Assembly (NCBI RefSeq): GCF_027492855.1
Contig: NZ_JAPUDY010000086.1
Location: forward strand, 1 to 51,096
Direction: 5' to 3'
Length of the DNA: 51,096 nt
Source: Acidovorax sp.
GTDB lineage: Bacteria > Pseudomonadota > Gammaproteobacteria > Burkholderiales > Burkholderiaceae_C
Both the position numbers and the translations under genes were made by a program. The notes beneath the pieces were generated by a model that was given only the letters and a program-made list of their open reading frames with translations, searched no databases and had not been told where the DNA came from. Below, piece after piece: positions 10,133 through 18,719 of this stretch. The first letter of the stretch is position 1; each line of letters starts with the position of its first letter.

Positions 10133-11332
10133 TCAGCGCATGAAGCGCCCGTCGCGCCCTATGTAGGTGAGCTCCACAAAACGCGAGCCCTCACGCGAAC
10201 CCTTGGCAAAGCTGATCTCGAATCCGCCGAGATCGACCTTGCCCATCGACTCCAGGGCCTGGACGAAGCGCGCCACGGTCAGCTCGCGGCCCGCGCGGCG
10301 CAGCCCTTCGGTCACGGCCTTGGCGTTCAAAAATGCCTCGAACCCCACAAACGACAGGTTGGCAAAGCCGCTGCGCTGCATGGCCGCGCGGTACTCCTGG
10401 GCGGCCACCACGCTCTTGCTCCAGGGGAGCGGGACCACGGAAGTGACGACCATGCCCACCCCATCAGGCCCCAGCGCCTGCACCGTGGCCTGGCTCCCCA
10501 TGACGGACAGCGCATAAAACCGCATCCCCCGGCCCACGGCGTTGTAGCGCTTCACGAACTCCAGCGTGGCTTTGCCGGTGGTCACCAGCACCAAGGCATC
10601 CGGGCGGCTGTCGTGAAGCACCTGCACCGCCGCGTCCACATCCGAGGCATCGGGCCGCAGGCTGGCCTGGGCATGGAGCTGCATGCCACGCCGCGCCAGG
10701 GCATTTCGCATACTGGCCAGCCCGTCCTGGCCAAAACCGTTGTCCAGATAGACCATGGCGATGCGCTGCTGGCTCAGCGTGTGCAGGTGCGCGACGATTT
10801 TTTCGATCTCATCGGCGTAGCTGGCGCGCAGATGGAATATCGCGGCACCTGTGTCCGTGGCGGTGCGCAGGTTCCCCGCGCCCGTGATGGGCCCGAACAG
10901 CGGCAGCCCGGCCTTGTCCAGCAGCGGCTGCACGGCGGTCACATTGCCCGTGCCCGTCATGTTGAGCAGCGCAAAGGCCTGCACCTCGCTCACCATCTTC
11001 TGCACCGCCTTCACGCTGTTGGCGGGCACATAGCCGTCGTCGAGCGTGACAAGCCGCACCGCGCGGCCATGGATGCCCCCTTGGCGATTGACGCCATCGA
11101 ACCACGCCTGTGCGGCATTTGCGATGTCTTGCGTCATGCCGCTCAAGGGCCCCGTGAGGGCAATGATCTGCCCGAGCACGATCTCGCGCTCGGACACGCC
11201 GCCAGCGCTCGCCTGCGCCCCCCACGGCCCGAGGGCTGCAGCCAGCCCGGCCAGGCAGGCGCGGCGGCGCAAGAGGCCGGTGCCCGGCGAGCCCCCGGCC
11301 CGTGGGCTGTTCAACAGCCGGTCCACGATCAC
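10133..11332 (-). CDS. ABC transporter substrate-binding protein, branched-chain amino-acid type (orphan)
   Basis: Periplasmic ligand-binding protein of the Peripla_BP_6 (LivJ-like) type, 399 residues. The N-terminus has an Arg-rich segment ([19 protein letters not shown]) ending in AQA/SA cleavage sites, compatible with Sec or twin-arginine export. The mature part opens with [18 protein letters not shown], a standard start for this family, followed by [16 protein letters not shown]. No permease or ATPase gene is adjacent, so it is an orphan. Its GTG start overlaps the stop of the upstream carboxylesterase gene by 4 bp (GTGA), indicating translational coupling. The ligand is unknown; ester hydrolysis products are a guess from context. 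Confidence 0.85.
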   Translation of the reverse strand: MIVDRLLNSPRAGGSPGTGLLRRRACLAGLAAALGPWGAQASAGGVSEREIVLGQIIALTGPLSGMTQDIANAAQAWFDGVNRQGGIHGRAVRLVTLDDGYVPANSVKAVQKMVSEVQAFALLNMTGTGNVTAVQPLLDKAGLPLFGPITGAGNLRTATDTGAAIFHLRASYADEIEKIVAHLHTLSQQRIAMVYLDNGFGQDGLASMRNALARRGMQLHAQASLRPDASDVDAAVQVLHDSRPDALVLVTTGKATLEFVKRYNAVGRGMRFYALSVMGSQATVQALGPDGVGMVVTSVVPLPWSKSVVAAQEYRAAMQRSGFANLSFVGFEAFLNAKAVTEGLRRAGRELTVARFVQALESMGKVDLGGFEISFAKGSREGSRFVELTYIGRDGRFMR

Positions 11333-13044
11333 TGCGCCCCGATCACGGCCTGTGTCTGGGTCGCATCGAACACCAGCCGCGAAGGCCAGCCTTGCCAGGT
11401 GCGCCCCAGGCCCGCGTTGTTCGGGTCCCCCGTGCGTGCAAACGCCCCCAGGCTGGCCATCATCGCCCCCGACAAGGCCAGGCGGCCGGGCTTGTTGGCG
11501 GTGCTGTTGGTGACGTTGGCAAACAGCGAGGGGCCGAAATTGCCAAACAGGAAGGGCAGGTCAAACGCATGCGCGGCCCCGTAGATGGTGTTCCACGGCG
11601 CGGGCTGCTGAGCCCAGCGGAAGTCGTAGGCCCACACCTTGTCCTGCTGCGTCTTCAAGGTGTTGAGCACGTTGTCGCGGCTGAGTCCGAACAAGCCGTT
11701 GCCAATCATCGCCGTGCGAGCGTTCCAGCCGGTCGCTGCGGTGTCGGCGGGCAGGTAGTACGGGTGGATGATGTCGCCGATCGCCGTGGCGGCGGGAGCG
11801 TCTGGCCGGTAGTTCATCATCAGCTTGAAGCGGTCGGCATCGTTCATGACAAAACCCGCAGGCCCGCCCAGAAGCGGCAGGAACGGAGCAAACAACTTGC
11901 CCTCGTCCGCGGTGACGCCCGCCAGCACCGGCATGCGGTTGTATTTGCCAGCCGCCATGGCGCTGATGGGGTCGGCAGGCAACACAGTGCCATCCGGGAT
12001 CGGGCCGGACCCGGTCAGCCCGCTGGCAAGCAGGGTGCTGAGCAACTGCTTGCCATCCTTGCCCCGCAGGTAGGTGGCCACTTCAGCCGCGCCCATGCCT
12101 GCCACCGCCGTTGCGGCAGCGGTCATGTCGGCGGCGCGGCCGTCGGCCACCAGCAGGCGCGCCAGCAAGGCGTTGGCCTGCGCGGCATACGTGGTGGCGG
12201 GGTTCAAGGTGGCGATGGCGCCTTTGGGCAGGTTGGACGCCAGCGAGATGCCCCCAGACAACGGAACCGCCTTGTGGAACAACCCGGCGGCGGCGGGCGA
12301 TGCCACCAGGGCCCACACGTTGATGGCACCGGCCGATTGCCCCATGAGCGTGACATTCCCCGCATCTGCGCCGAACACGGTCGCATTCTTTTTCACGAAG
12401 CGCAGGGCCTGCATCACATCGAGCAAGGCAAAGTTGCCCGAAGCCTCCTCGGCGCTCGCGCCCTCCTTGAGCTGCGCCAGATTGAAAAAGCCCAGCGGCC
12501 CCACGCGGTAGTTGACCGTCACCACCACGGCATTGGCCGCCTTGGCCAGCGCGGCGCCGTCGTACACCGGGTCGGCCGTGAAGCCGCTGATATTGCTGCC
12601 CCCATAAACGAACACGATGACCGGCAGTTTGTCGGCGTCGCCATCCGGGCGCCAGACGTTGAGCGTGAGGCAGTCTTCGCTGCCCACGGGCGTGTTGAGC
12701 GTGGTGGCAATGGTCGCGTCATAGGTGTTGTTGGCGCCGGGTCCGTAGAGGCGCCCGTTCTGCAGGCAGGCCTGGCCGAAGCGTGTGGCGTCCCTGGCTG
12801 TGGCCCAGGCAGCCGGCTCCACCGGCGCCCGCCAGCGCAAGGCGCCAACCGGTGGTTGGGCGAAGGGAATGCCCTTCCAGGAAAGGGTGCCCTGGCCCGC
12901 GTCACGCGCCCCTTCGACCACCCCGAGGTGCGTGGTGCGCGAGGTCGGTGCATCGCTGCTGTTGCCTCCACCACATGCCGCCACGAAGCCGACGGAACAC
13001 AACGCCGCGGCCACTCCCTTCCATCTGTCGTATCGCTTCATCAT
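11329..13044 (-). CDS. type-B carboxylesterase, putative lipoprotein
   Basis: Ester hydrolase of the carboxylesterase/cholinesterase family. I choose the ATG at 13044, preceded by AAGGAGA with 7 bp spacing (571 residues), over an in-frame start 63 bp upstream. The N-terminus is a lipoprotein signal with lipobox FVAAC near residue 22 and a Gly/Ser linker. The nucleophile serine lies in GQSAGA near residue 237, the oxyanion segment is YGGSNISG, and a candidate catalytic His is in AAHAFDLPF near 491. It is the first gene of a two-gene unit with the substrate-binding protein and diverges from two AraC-type regulators. Natural substrate unknown. Confidence 0.9.
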   Translation of the reverse strand: MMKRYDRWKGVAAALCSVGFVAACGGGNSSDAPTSRTTHLGVVEGARDAGQGTLSWKGIPFAQPPVGALRWRAPVEPAAWATARDATRFGQACLQNGRLYGPGANNTYDATIATTLNTPVGSEDCLTLNVWRPDGDADKLPVIVFVYGGSNISGFTADPVYDGAALAKAANAVVVTVNYRVGPLGFFNLAQLKEGASAEEASGNFALLDVMQALRFVKKNATVFGADAGNVTLMGQSAGAINVWALVASPAAAGLFHKAVPLSGGISLASNLPKGAIATLNPATTYAAQANALLARLLVADGRAADMTAAATAVAGMGAAEVATYLRGKDGKQLLSTLLASGLTGSGPIPDGTVLPADPISAMAAGKYNRMPVLAGVTADEGKLFAPFLPLLGGPAGFVMNDADRFKLMMNYRPDAPAATAIGDIIHPYYLPADTAATGWNARTAMIGNGLFGLSRDNVLNTLKTQQDKVWAYDFRWAQQPAPWNTIYGAAHAFDLPFLFGNFGPSLFANVTNSTANKPGRLALSGAMMASLGAFARTGDPNNAGLGRTWQGWPSRLVFDATQTQAVIGAQ

Positions 13045-13201
13045 TGTTTGTCTCCTTGGTATCGAGGGAAATCTCCAGTTGCAAGCACCCGCACCCTGCA
13101 CGGACACTGAACTGAGGCGGGCGCAGCGTCCAAATGCAGTCTAGAAGCGGCAAACACGCATGCGCCTATCCCAACAACGCCAATCACCTGACTTCACGCA
13201 C
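13045..13201. promoter_or_regulatory. divergent promoter region, carboxylesterase / AraC regulators
   Basis: This 157-bp gap separates the minus-strand carboxylesterase start from the plus-strand AraC regulator start. It must hold the promoter of the esterase unit and probably the regulator binding site. I do not see a clear -35/-10 pair or a convincing direct repeat, so only the arrangement supports this entry. Confidence 0.35.
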
Positions 13202-14251
13202 ATGCCTCGCACCAGTTCCTTCGCCTGGGTCCGCGGCCTTGCCGACATGTTTGCCGCGCAAGGAGTGGACACCTCCGAACTACTGGCCTGCGCCGGCATG
13301 GACCCCTCGCGGCTCGAAGACCCCCAACAACGCTTCAGCGTGGACGAGGTCAGCCTGCTGTGGGAACACGCCGTGCGCCTGTCCGGGAACCCCGCCCTCG
13401 GCCTGGACCGCGCGCTCGCTGCGCGCCACGTCAACATGGACCTGACGGCCTACGTGATGCTCAGCAGCACGCACCTGCGCGCCGCACTGGAGAACCTTGC
13501 GCGCTATATGGCCGTGGTGTCTGACGCCGCCCTCTTCTCGCTGGAGCCAGATGCCGAGGCGGCAGGCTGCTGGCTCGTGCTCGGAGGCCTGGGCAATGAA
13601 CGCCCTGTGCCACGCCAGCGCTACGCCTATGGCCTGCTGACCCTGCTCTTTATCTGCGACTGGCTGACGCGGCGTTCCATCCGCCCCAAGGCCGTGGACT
13701 TCCGCTTCGTCAAGCCGCCCAACGCAGCGCGCCACCACGAGGTGTTCGGCGCGCCGGTGCGTTTTGCCCAGGCCGAGAACCGCATCCTGCTGTCCGCCGA
13801 AGACCTGCTACTGCCACTGCCCTCATGCAACCCCGCCTTGATGGCAATGCACGAAGCCGTGCTGCGCGAGCGCCTGCAGGCGCTGGGCCGCAGCAGCACC
13901 AGCGCCCGCGTGACGGCAGAGATACTGCGCCAACTGCACCGCTGCGAGCCCCGGCGCGAAGCCGTCGCCAGATCGCTGGCCATATCAGACCGCACTCTGC
14001 AGCGCCGCCTGACCGAAGAGAAAACATCGTTTGCCGAACTGCTGGACGATGTGCGGCAGGAGCTGGCGCGCAAATACCTCAGCGAAGAAAACCACTCGCT
14101 GAGCGACGTGGCCGATCTGCTCGGGTTTGCCGATCAGAGCAATTTTTTTCGTGCTTGCCGCCGCTGGTTTGAGGAGCCTCCCACGCAATACCGCCAGCGG
14201 GTGCTGGCGGCGTCTGGCGCGCCCATTGCCGCCGACACAGCCGCCCCATGA
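13202..14251 (+). CDS. AraC-family transcriptional regulator (first of a tandem pair)
   Basis: DNA-binding regulator of 349 residues with an N-terminal Arabinose_bd-like (OruR/PF12625-type) sensory domain, typified by LSGNPALGLDRALAARH near residue 65, and a C-terminal AraC double helix-turn-helix (about 250-335) ending in LGFADQSNFFRACRRWF. I start at the ATG at 13202 because MPRTSSFAWVRGL aligns with the start of the next gene (MSPTSSSAWVRGL); an ATG 42 bp upstream is also in frame. No SD is evident. Its stop overlaps the start of the second regulator (ATGA). It probably controls the divergent esterase unit; the inducer is unknown. Confidence 0.88.
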   Translation: MPRTSSFAWVRGLADMFAAQGVDTSELLACAGMDPSRLEDPQQRFSVDEVSLLWEHAVRLSGNPALGLDRALAARHVNMDLTAYVMLSSTHLRAALENLARYMAVVSDAALFSLEPDAEAAGCWLVLGGLGNERPVPRQRYAYGLLTLLFICDWLTRRSIRPKAVDFRFVKPPNAARHHEVFGAPVRFAQAENRILLSAEDLLLPLPSCNPALMAMHEAVLRERLQALGRSSTSARVTAEILRQLHRCEPRREAVARSLAISDRTLQRRLTEEKTSFAELLDDVRQELARKYLSEENHSLSDVADLLGFADQSNFFRACRRWFEEPPTQYRQRVLAASGAPIAADTAAP

Positions 14252-15285
14252 GCCCCACCAGCTCCAGCGCCTGGGTTCGCGGCCTGCTGCGCATGTTTGC
14301 CGACCAGGGGGTGGACCCGTCGGCCCTGCTTGCCCGTTGTGGGCTCTGTGCACAGCGCGTGGCCGACCCGGCTGCGCGCTTCGCGCCCGACGACATCACG
14401 CGCCTGTGGGAAGCCGCGCTGCAGTTGTCGGGCAACCCAGCGCTGGGTATCGATGCAGAGCTGGCTGCGCGGCACATCGACTTTCAAGAGCTTGGTGTCG
14501 TGATGCTCTCGTGCACCGACTTGCGCGAAGGCATCGACCATGCCGCGCGCTATCTGGCGCTGGTCTCCAGCGCCACCGTTTTCAGGGTAGAGGCGGATGC
14601 CAGGGGGTGCTGGATAGAGATGGGCCACACCGGCGTGTCGCGCCCCGTGCCGGTGCAGCGCACGGCCTATTCACTGCTCGCTGTGTTGTCCATGTGCCGA
14701 TGGGTGACACGCAGGGCCATCAAGCCGCTGACCGTCGAACTGGCGCACCCCTTGCCGCCTGGCGAGGCACGCTACAGCGCGGCGTTCGGCGGCCCCATTC
14801 TGTGGCAGAGCGGCACGCACCGCATGTTGCTCTGCACGGCAGACCTGGACACGCCGATTCCGTCACGGGACGCCCGCCTGCTGCCATGGCACGAACGCAC
14901 CCTGGACGCCCGCCTGCAGGTACTGAGTCAGGACAGCGTCGCCCTGCGCGCCAAGGAGGCCATCGTTGCCGCCCTGCAGCGGGGGGAGCCCCGCAGGCTC
15001 CACATCGCCCAGCAACTGGGCCTGTCCGAACGCGCGCTGACGCACCAACTGCAGCAAGAGAACCAGTCCTTTCAAGCCCTGCTCGACCACACCCGCAAAG
15101 AACTGGCGGAGCGCCACCTGAGTGAGCGCCGACTGGGCCTGGCCCAGATCGGCCACCGCCTGGGGTTCAGCGACGAAAGCAACTTTGTGCGTGCATGCCG
15201 CCGCTGGTTTGGCGTGTCCCCCGGTGTGTACCGTGACGCACAGACCCAGGCGGCCCCGATGCAGAGGCCGCCCCCCGGCGCCTGA
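14248..15285 (+). CDS. AraC-family transcriptional regulator (second of a tandem pair)
   Basis: Paralogue of the preceding gene, 345 residues, with the same layout: N-terminal ligand-sensing domain (LSGNPALGIDAELAARH near residue 64) and C-terminal AraC HTH (LGFSDESNFVRACRRWF near 310). The ATGA overlap with the upstream gene shows translational coupling. The two proteins align end to end with many substitutions, so the duplication is not recent or the copies have been selected to differ. The stop codon coincides with the left end of a MITE-like element. Confidence 0.88.
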   Translation: MSPTSSSAWVRGLLRMFADQGVDPSALLARCGLCAQRVADPAARFAPDDITRLWEAALQLSGNPALGIDAELAARHIDFQELGVVMLSCTDLREGIDHAARYLALVSSATVFRVEADARGCWIEMGHTGVSRPVPVQRTAYSLLAVLSMCRWVTRRAIKPLTVELAHPLPPGEARYSAAFGGPILWQSGTHRMLLCTADLDTPIPSRDARLLPWHERTLDARLQVLSQDSVALRAKEAIVAALQRGEPRRLHIAQQLGLSERALTHQLQQENQSFQALLDHTRKELAERHLSERRLGLAQIGHRLGFSDESNFVRACRRWFGVSPGVYRDAQTQAAPMQRPPPGA

Positions 15286-15389
15286 TACGGTTTTGCATTC
15301 AATCGGATAACTAGGCGGGACGCAGCAGACAGTGCTTTAGCACGGCAAGGCGACCCAACAACGTTATACGTTTTAAGGCAAATCCGTAT
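15285..15389. mobile_element. MITE-like element with 27-bp imperfect terminal inverted repeats
   Basis: A 105-bp non-coding segment between two convergent genes. The left end ATACGGTTTTGC and the reverse complement of the right end, ATACGGATTTGC, extend into a 27-bp inverted repeat with 22 identities. The interior has GCGGGACGCAGCAGACAG and GTGCTTTAGCAC. A direct TGAT lies at each boundary (15283-15286 and 15389-15392), which could be a target duplication. From memory, similar elements with this core are widespread in Comamonadaceae and Xanthomonadaceae. No transposase is present. Confidence 0.65.
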
Positions 15390-15392
15390 GAT

Positions 15393-15986
15393 TCAGTTTG
15401 CCGTGGCCAGGGTCTCTATCTGGCGCGCCACCCGCTCTTCGTCCTCCCCGAACAGGCGCTGTGCATCCTGCCCAAAGTGCTGGCGACGCAAGGCGCGCTG
15501 CGCCGCCAACATCTGCGTCGCGCCCTCCACGCCCTCGGCACGGCCAGGCTGCGTGAACAGCGCCTTTTCATCCGCGCGCAAGGCTCGCAGTTGGGTCAGC
15601 ACGCCCAGTGCCTGGGCAGCGCCCGCATCGTCGAGCCCCGCAGCAGCGACCTGCTCAGGCACTTGCGCATCGTGGTCGCTGTGTTCTGTGTCCAGCAGGG
15701 CGCTCAGCCGATCGATCGCCCCTGAATCCACCAGGAGCTTCCCCGATGGATCGGTGCGAAAGACCAGGTTGCGCCCAATCCCTGGCGCCCCGGCCAGGCC
15801 ACCCTCGCCATCACCTCCCGCTGCGGCAGGGGCCGAAGGCGCCCCCTCGACCCGCCCCACGGAAGGAGCGCGCTCAAGGCCGCCCTGCGGCGACTCCGGC
15901 GACTCCGGCGACTGCAGCTGGTACAGCCCCCAGGCCAGCAGGACGGCAAACACGGCCCCTCCAGCAACGCGGTACATCTTTCCCAT
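15393..15986 (-). CDS. short lipase-chaperone-like (foldase) protein
   Basis: A 197-residue protein: N-terminal membrane anchor (about 6-22), a Pro/Gly/Ala-rich linker (25-70), then a region resembling the steric foldases of secreted lipases (Lif/LipB). RTDPSGKLLVD (77-87) resembles the start of mini-domain 1, and RRQHFGQDAQRLFGEDEE (168-184) resembles the LRR-x-G-LFG-E segment of the helical domain. The rest of the helical domain and mini-domain 2 of a full chaperone (about 340 residues) are absent, and the RxxFDY motif is replaced by IDRLSALL. It starts 6 bp after the esterase gene stop. Likely a periplasm-facing folding helper for that esterase; this is inference. Confidence 0.6.
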   Translation of the reverse strand: MGKMYRVAGGAVFAVLLAWGLYQLQSPESPESPQGGLERAPSVGRVEGAPSAPAAAGGDGEGGLAGAPGIGRNLVFRTDPSGKLLVDSGAIDRLSALLDTEHSDHDAQVPEQVAAAGLDDAGAAQALGVLTQLRALRADEKALFTQPGRAEGVEGATQMLAAQRALRRQHFGQDAQRLFGEDEERVARQIETLATAN

Positions 15987-15992
15987 GGCGTG

Positions 15993-17000
15993 TCAGCGGC
16001 GGTAGTTGCGAAAGAAGGCCCAGCTGATGCCGGTCGCATCTGGCGCGAGCTCGTCGCTGAATGGCCACACCGACGGGCCGCCGCTCCAGGCGTGGTTCAT
16101 GCCGTCGACCGTGTATTTCTGCGCGACCACGGTGCCGCCACTGTTGCGGTAGGTTGCCACCGTGTAGGCGCGGCCGTTGGCCACCGGCGTCACGTGCGAC
16201 GTGGTGCTGGCGGCCACGTAGGCGGCGCTGTTGTTGTCACTGCCATCGTCGCCATAGTCGTTCGTCTGCACAAACTGCCGCACCGTCTGGTCGCCATTGA
16301 CCGGGTTCACGACGATGTCGCTGGTGCCGTGGAACACCAGCATCGGCATCAACCGGCGTGGCGAGCCCGAGCACTGCCAGGCCCGTTTGCCGCGCTCGTC
16401 CGGATCGTAAGGACTGCCCAGCAGCAGCGACTCGGCAGCGGTGACCAGGCCCACGCCGCCCTTGTACATGCCCCCGGCATGCACCGCCGCCGCGGCGAAC
16501 AGGTCCGAGTAGCAGGCGGCCATGGTGGAGGTCATGGCGCCGCCCGCCGAGATGCCGGTCACGTACATCCGCGAGGTGTCCACGGAGTAGCGGTTGCGAA
16601 CCTCTCCCACGATGCCTGCGAGGATCGACGGCTCGCCCGCCCCGCGCGTCTGGTTGGTCGACAGCATGAAGTTCCAGCAGCGCTGCGGGTTGGAGGTCAC
16701 GTTCTGGCGCGGATACACGACGATGAAACGGTCGCGGTCCGCCAGGTCGTTGAAGCGGCTGACCGCCGCCATGCTGTTGGGATCCGTCAGGCAGCCGTGG
16801 AGCACGAGCACCAGGGGCACGGGCGTGCCCGCCTGGTACCCGGATGGAATCCACACCTGGTACTCGCGGGCCCCCCACAGGTTGCCATGCACACCAAAGG
16901 TCCAACTGCCTGCGTGGGCAGACACGCTCCCCAGCATGGCGACGATGAAAACGAGCAAAGCCGCCGCGCGGCCCGCCCCACGATGAAACAGGTTTTCCAC
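15993..17000 (-). CDS. secreted PHB-depolymerase-family esterase
   Basis: Extracellular or periplasmic esterase of the PHB depolymerase/CE1-like family, 335 residues. I choose a GTG at 17000 because it has an AGGAG SD 5-8 bp upstream and gives a clean signal peptide ending in SAHA; an upstream in-frame ATG at 17078 has neither. Family signatures: REYQVWIPSGY, LHGCLTDPN (oxyanion), the nucleophile in GISAGGAM (Ser about 151), GTSDIVVNP (Asp about 228) and GMNHAWSGG (His about 303), so the triad is complete. No substrate-binding or linker domain is present, so polymer hydrolysis is uncertain. It is followed immediately by a lipase-chaperone-like gene. Confidence 0.88.
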   Translation of the reverse strand: MENLFHRGAGRAAALLVFIVAMLGSVSAHAGSWTFGVHGNLWGAREYQVWIPSGYQAGTPVPLVLVLHGCLTDPNSMAAVSRFNDLADRDRFIVVYPRQNVTSNPQRCWNFMLSTNQTRGAGEPSILAGIVGEVRNRYSVDTSRMYVTGISAGGAMTSTMAACYSDLFAAAAVHAGGMYKGGVGLVTAAESLLLGSPYDPDERGKRAWQCSGSPRRLMPMLVFHGTSDIVVNPVNGDQTVRQFVQTNDYGDDGSDNNSAAYVAASTTSHVTPVANGRAYTVATYRNSGGTVVAQKYTVDGMNHAWSGGPSVWPFSDELAPDATGISWAFFRNYRR

Positions 17001-17127
17001 GATATGTCTCCTAGAGTTGTTGTGGTGGGGGGACTCTAGGCAGCGCGGCCCCGTTGGCCATTGGCCGACCCGCGCCATTCCGCTGTCTTTGCGAACGGGG
17101 CGGCCTGGCGTGCGCGATACTCACCCC

Positions 17128-17412
17128 ATGTCGTCCACCGCCCTTGCCGAACTGCAGACCCTACAGAGCCAACTGGATGCGCTGCGCAGCGGCGCACTCA
17201 GTGTCGCCACCCTGTCCACCCAGGCCCGCGCGTCCAGCGCACTGCTGGCCGCCCTGCCGCCGCGCTACACCGAGGTGCTGCACGGCCTGCTGGACCGGCT
17301 CGAATCGAGCGCGCTGTTTTCAGAAGAAAGCTGCTCGTTCAGCCAGAAGGATCTGCTGGACAACCTGCAGATGTGGGTGGAGAAGGCGCGGGGAGTGTTG
17401 GCAATTGCTTGA
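17128..17412 (+). CDS. small conserved-looking hypothetical protein
   Basis: A 94-residue protein, predicted soluble and largely helical, starting MSSTALAELQTLQSQLDAL. I do not recognise a named domain. Codon use matches the neighbours, and the frame is intact. The ATG lies 6 bp after a GATACT -10-like hexamer (17116-17121), so the transcript may have almost no leader. Its TGA stop runs directly into a copy of the dispersed repeat. It is divergent from the esterase gene and convergent with holA. Confidence 0.65.
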   Translation: MSSTALAELQTLQSQLDALRSGALSVATLSTQARASSALLAALPPRYTEVLHGLLDRLESSALFSEESCSFSQKDLLDNLQMWVEKARGVLAIA

Positions 17413-17484
17413 TGCAATTGCTATTATTCTGATAGCTTTTAGCGCTTGATGAATAAGCGCCAGAGCCCATTTCCATCAAAATTG
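17410..17484. repeat. two-hairpin repeat between convergent genes
   Basis: On the plus strand: small hairpin CTATTATTCTGATAG, then AGCGCTTGATGAATAAGCGC, then flanking CAGAGCCCATTTCCATCAAAA. It fills the whole gap between the 94-codon gene (stop inside the left edge) and holA (stop at 17486-17488). No uridine tract follows either hairpin, so a classical terminator role is not obvious. Confidence 0.8.
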
Positions 17485-17485
17485 C

Positions 17486-18541
17486 TCAGCGCGCCGCCTG
17501 CGTGAGTCGGCACACCTGCAGCGCCAGCCGCTGCAGCGCCTGCCAGCTGTTCTGCGGCCAGTCGGGCTGCTTGAGGCCCTTGACGATGCCATCGACCGTG
17601 TGGGCCGACTGCAGCAGGCGCGCCAAAGCGGCGTCGCTGGCCTTGGGCAGGATGCGCTCGAACAGGCGCTCCTTGGGGCCCCAGATGCGGTTCTCGCGCA
17701 GGGCCATGGGCAGGGGGCGCCCGGCGTTCATGGCGTCCTTCACGCGCTTCAGGGCGCGGATGTCTTCGGCCAATGCCCAGTGCACCAGCACCTCGGCCTC
17801 GCCTTCGGCCTGCAGGCCGTCCAGCATGCGCTGCACGCGGGCGGTGTGGCCGGAGAGCACCGATTCAGACAGCTTGAACACGTCGTAGCGCGCCACGTTG
17901 AGCACGGCGGCTTCGACCTGGGCCTGGGTCAGCTCGCCTGCCGGGTGCAGCAGGGCAAGTTTTTGAATCTCCTGGTGCGCTGCCAGCAGGTTGCCCTCCA
18001 CGCGGTCGGCAAAAAACTGCAGGGTGCGCTGGCCTTCCTCGCCCGCCACCACGCGCTGGCCCTGCGCGGCCAGGCGCTGGGCGATCCATTGCGGCAGCAT
18101 GCCGCGCTCGATGGGGTCGATCTGGACCGAGGTGCCGCTGGCTTCGAGTGCGGAAAACCAGGCGCCGGTGCGGGTGGCCTTGTCCAGGCGCGGCAGCATC
18201 ACCAGGGTGAGCGTGCTGTCATTGCCCTTGGCCGCCTCGGCAAGCTGCTGCAACGCCACGCTGCCGTCCTTGCCGGGCTTACCTGAAGGGATGCGGATCT
18301 CCACGATCTGCTTGTCGGCAAACAGGCTCAAACTGCCGCCTGCGGCCAGCACGGCGCTCCAGTCGAAATGGGCGCCAGCCACGGTGTAGCTGCTGCGTTC
18401 GGTGTAGCCCTGGGCACGGGCCGTGGCGCGGATGGCGTCGGCGGCTTCCTGCTGCAGCAATGGCTCGTCGCCATGCAGCACATAAAGCGGCGACAGGCCC
18501 CGTTGAAGATGCGGTGAGAGTTGGGCCAGGGCGACTTGCAT
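17486..18541 (-). CDS. holA: DNA polymerase III delta subunit
   Basis: Clamp-loader subunit that opens the beta sliding clamp during replication. The 351-residue sequence matches HolA in length and features: PLYVLHGDEPLLQQEAADAIR near residue 17, a Walker-like AAA+ N-terminal region without a functional P-loop, and GNLLAAHQEIQKLALL near 175, the most conserved delta segment. In related genomes holA follows leuS and lptE on the same strand; here an arginase gene on the other strand separates it from lptE, so holA must have its own promoter in the 178-bp gap upstream. Confidence 0.93.
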   Translation of the reverse strand: MQVALAQLSPHLQRGLSPLYVLHGDEPLLQQEAADAIRATARAQGYTERSSYTVAGAHFDWSAVLAAGGSLSLFADKQIVEIRIPSGKPGKDGSVALQQLAEAAKGNDSTLTLVMLPRLDKATRTGAWFSALEASGTSVQIDPIERGMLPQWIAQRLAAQGQRVVAGEEGQRTLQFFADRVEGNLLAAHQEIQKLALLHPAGELTQAQVEAAVLNVARYDVFKLSESVLSGHTARVQRMLDGLQAEGEAEVLVHWALAEDIRALKRVKDAMNAGRPLPMALRENRIWGPKERLFERILPKASDAALARLLQSAHTVDGIVKGLKQPDWPQNSWQALQRLALQVCRLTQAAR

Positions 18542-18719
18542 GCGGCAAAGTTTATCGCCTTGCCCGACGGAGAATTGCGCAAATTGCTACCGCACGCCCA
18601 CACTGTGCGCAAAAGTGATGGCGGCCTGATCAGCTCTTTCACTGTTCATTGGCGCCCAAAGCCCCGAAAATCTCCCCGGCCCCATCCTCTCTCGCCCCTG
18701 ACCAGAAAGCCCCCGCACC
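18542..18719. promoter_or_regulatory. divergent promoter region, holA / arginase
   Basis: A 178-bp non-coding gap between two divergent starts. It contains a short imperfect dyad around 18588-18612 (GCAAATTGC followed by CACACTGTGCGC). I see no confident -10/-35 pair. It must contain promoters for both genes because each is first in its transcript. Confidence 0.35.
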
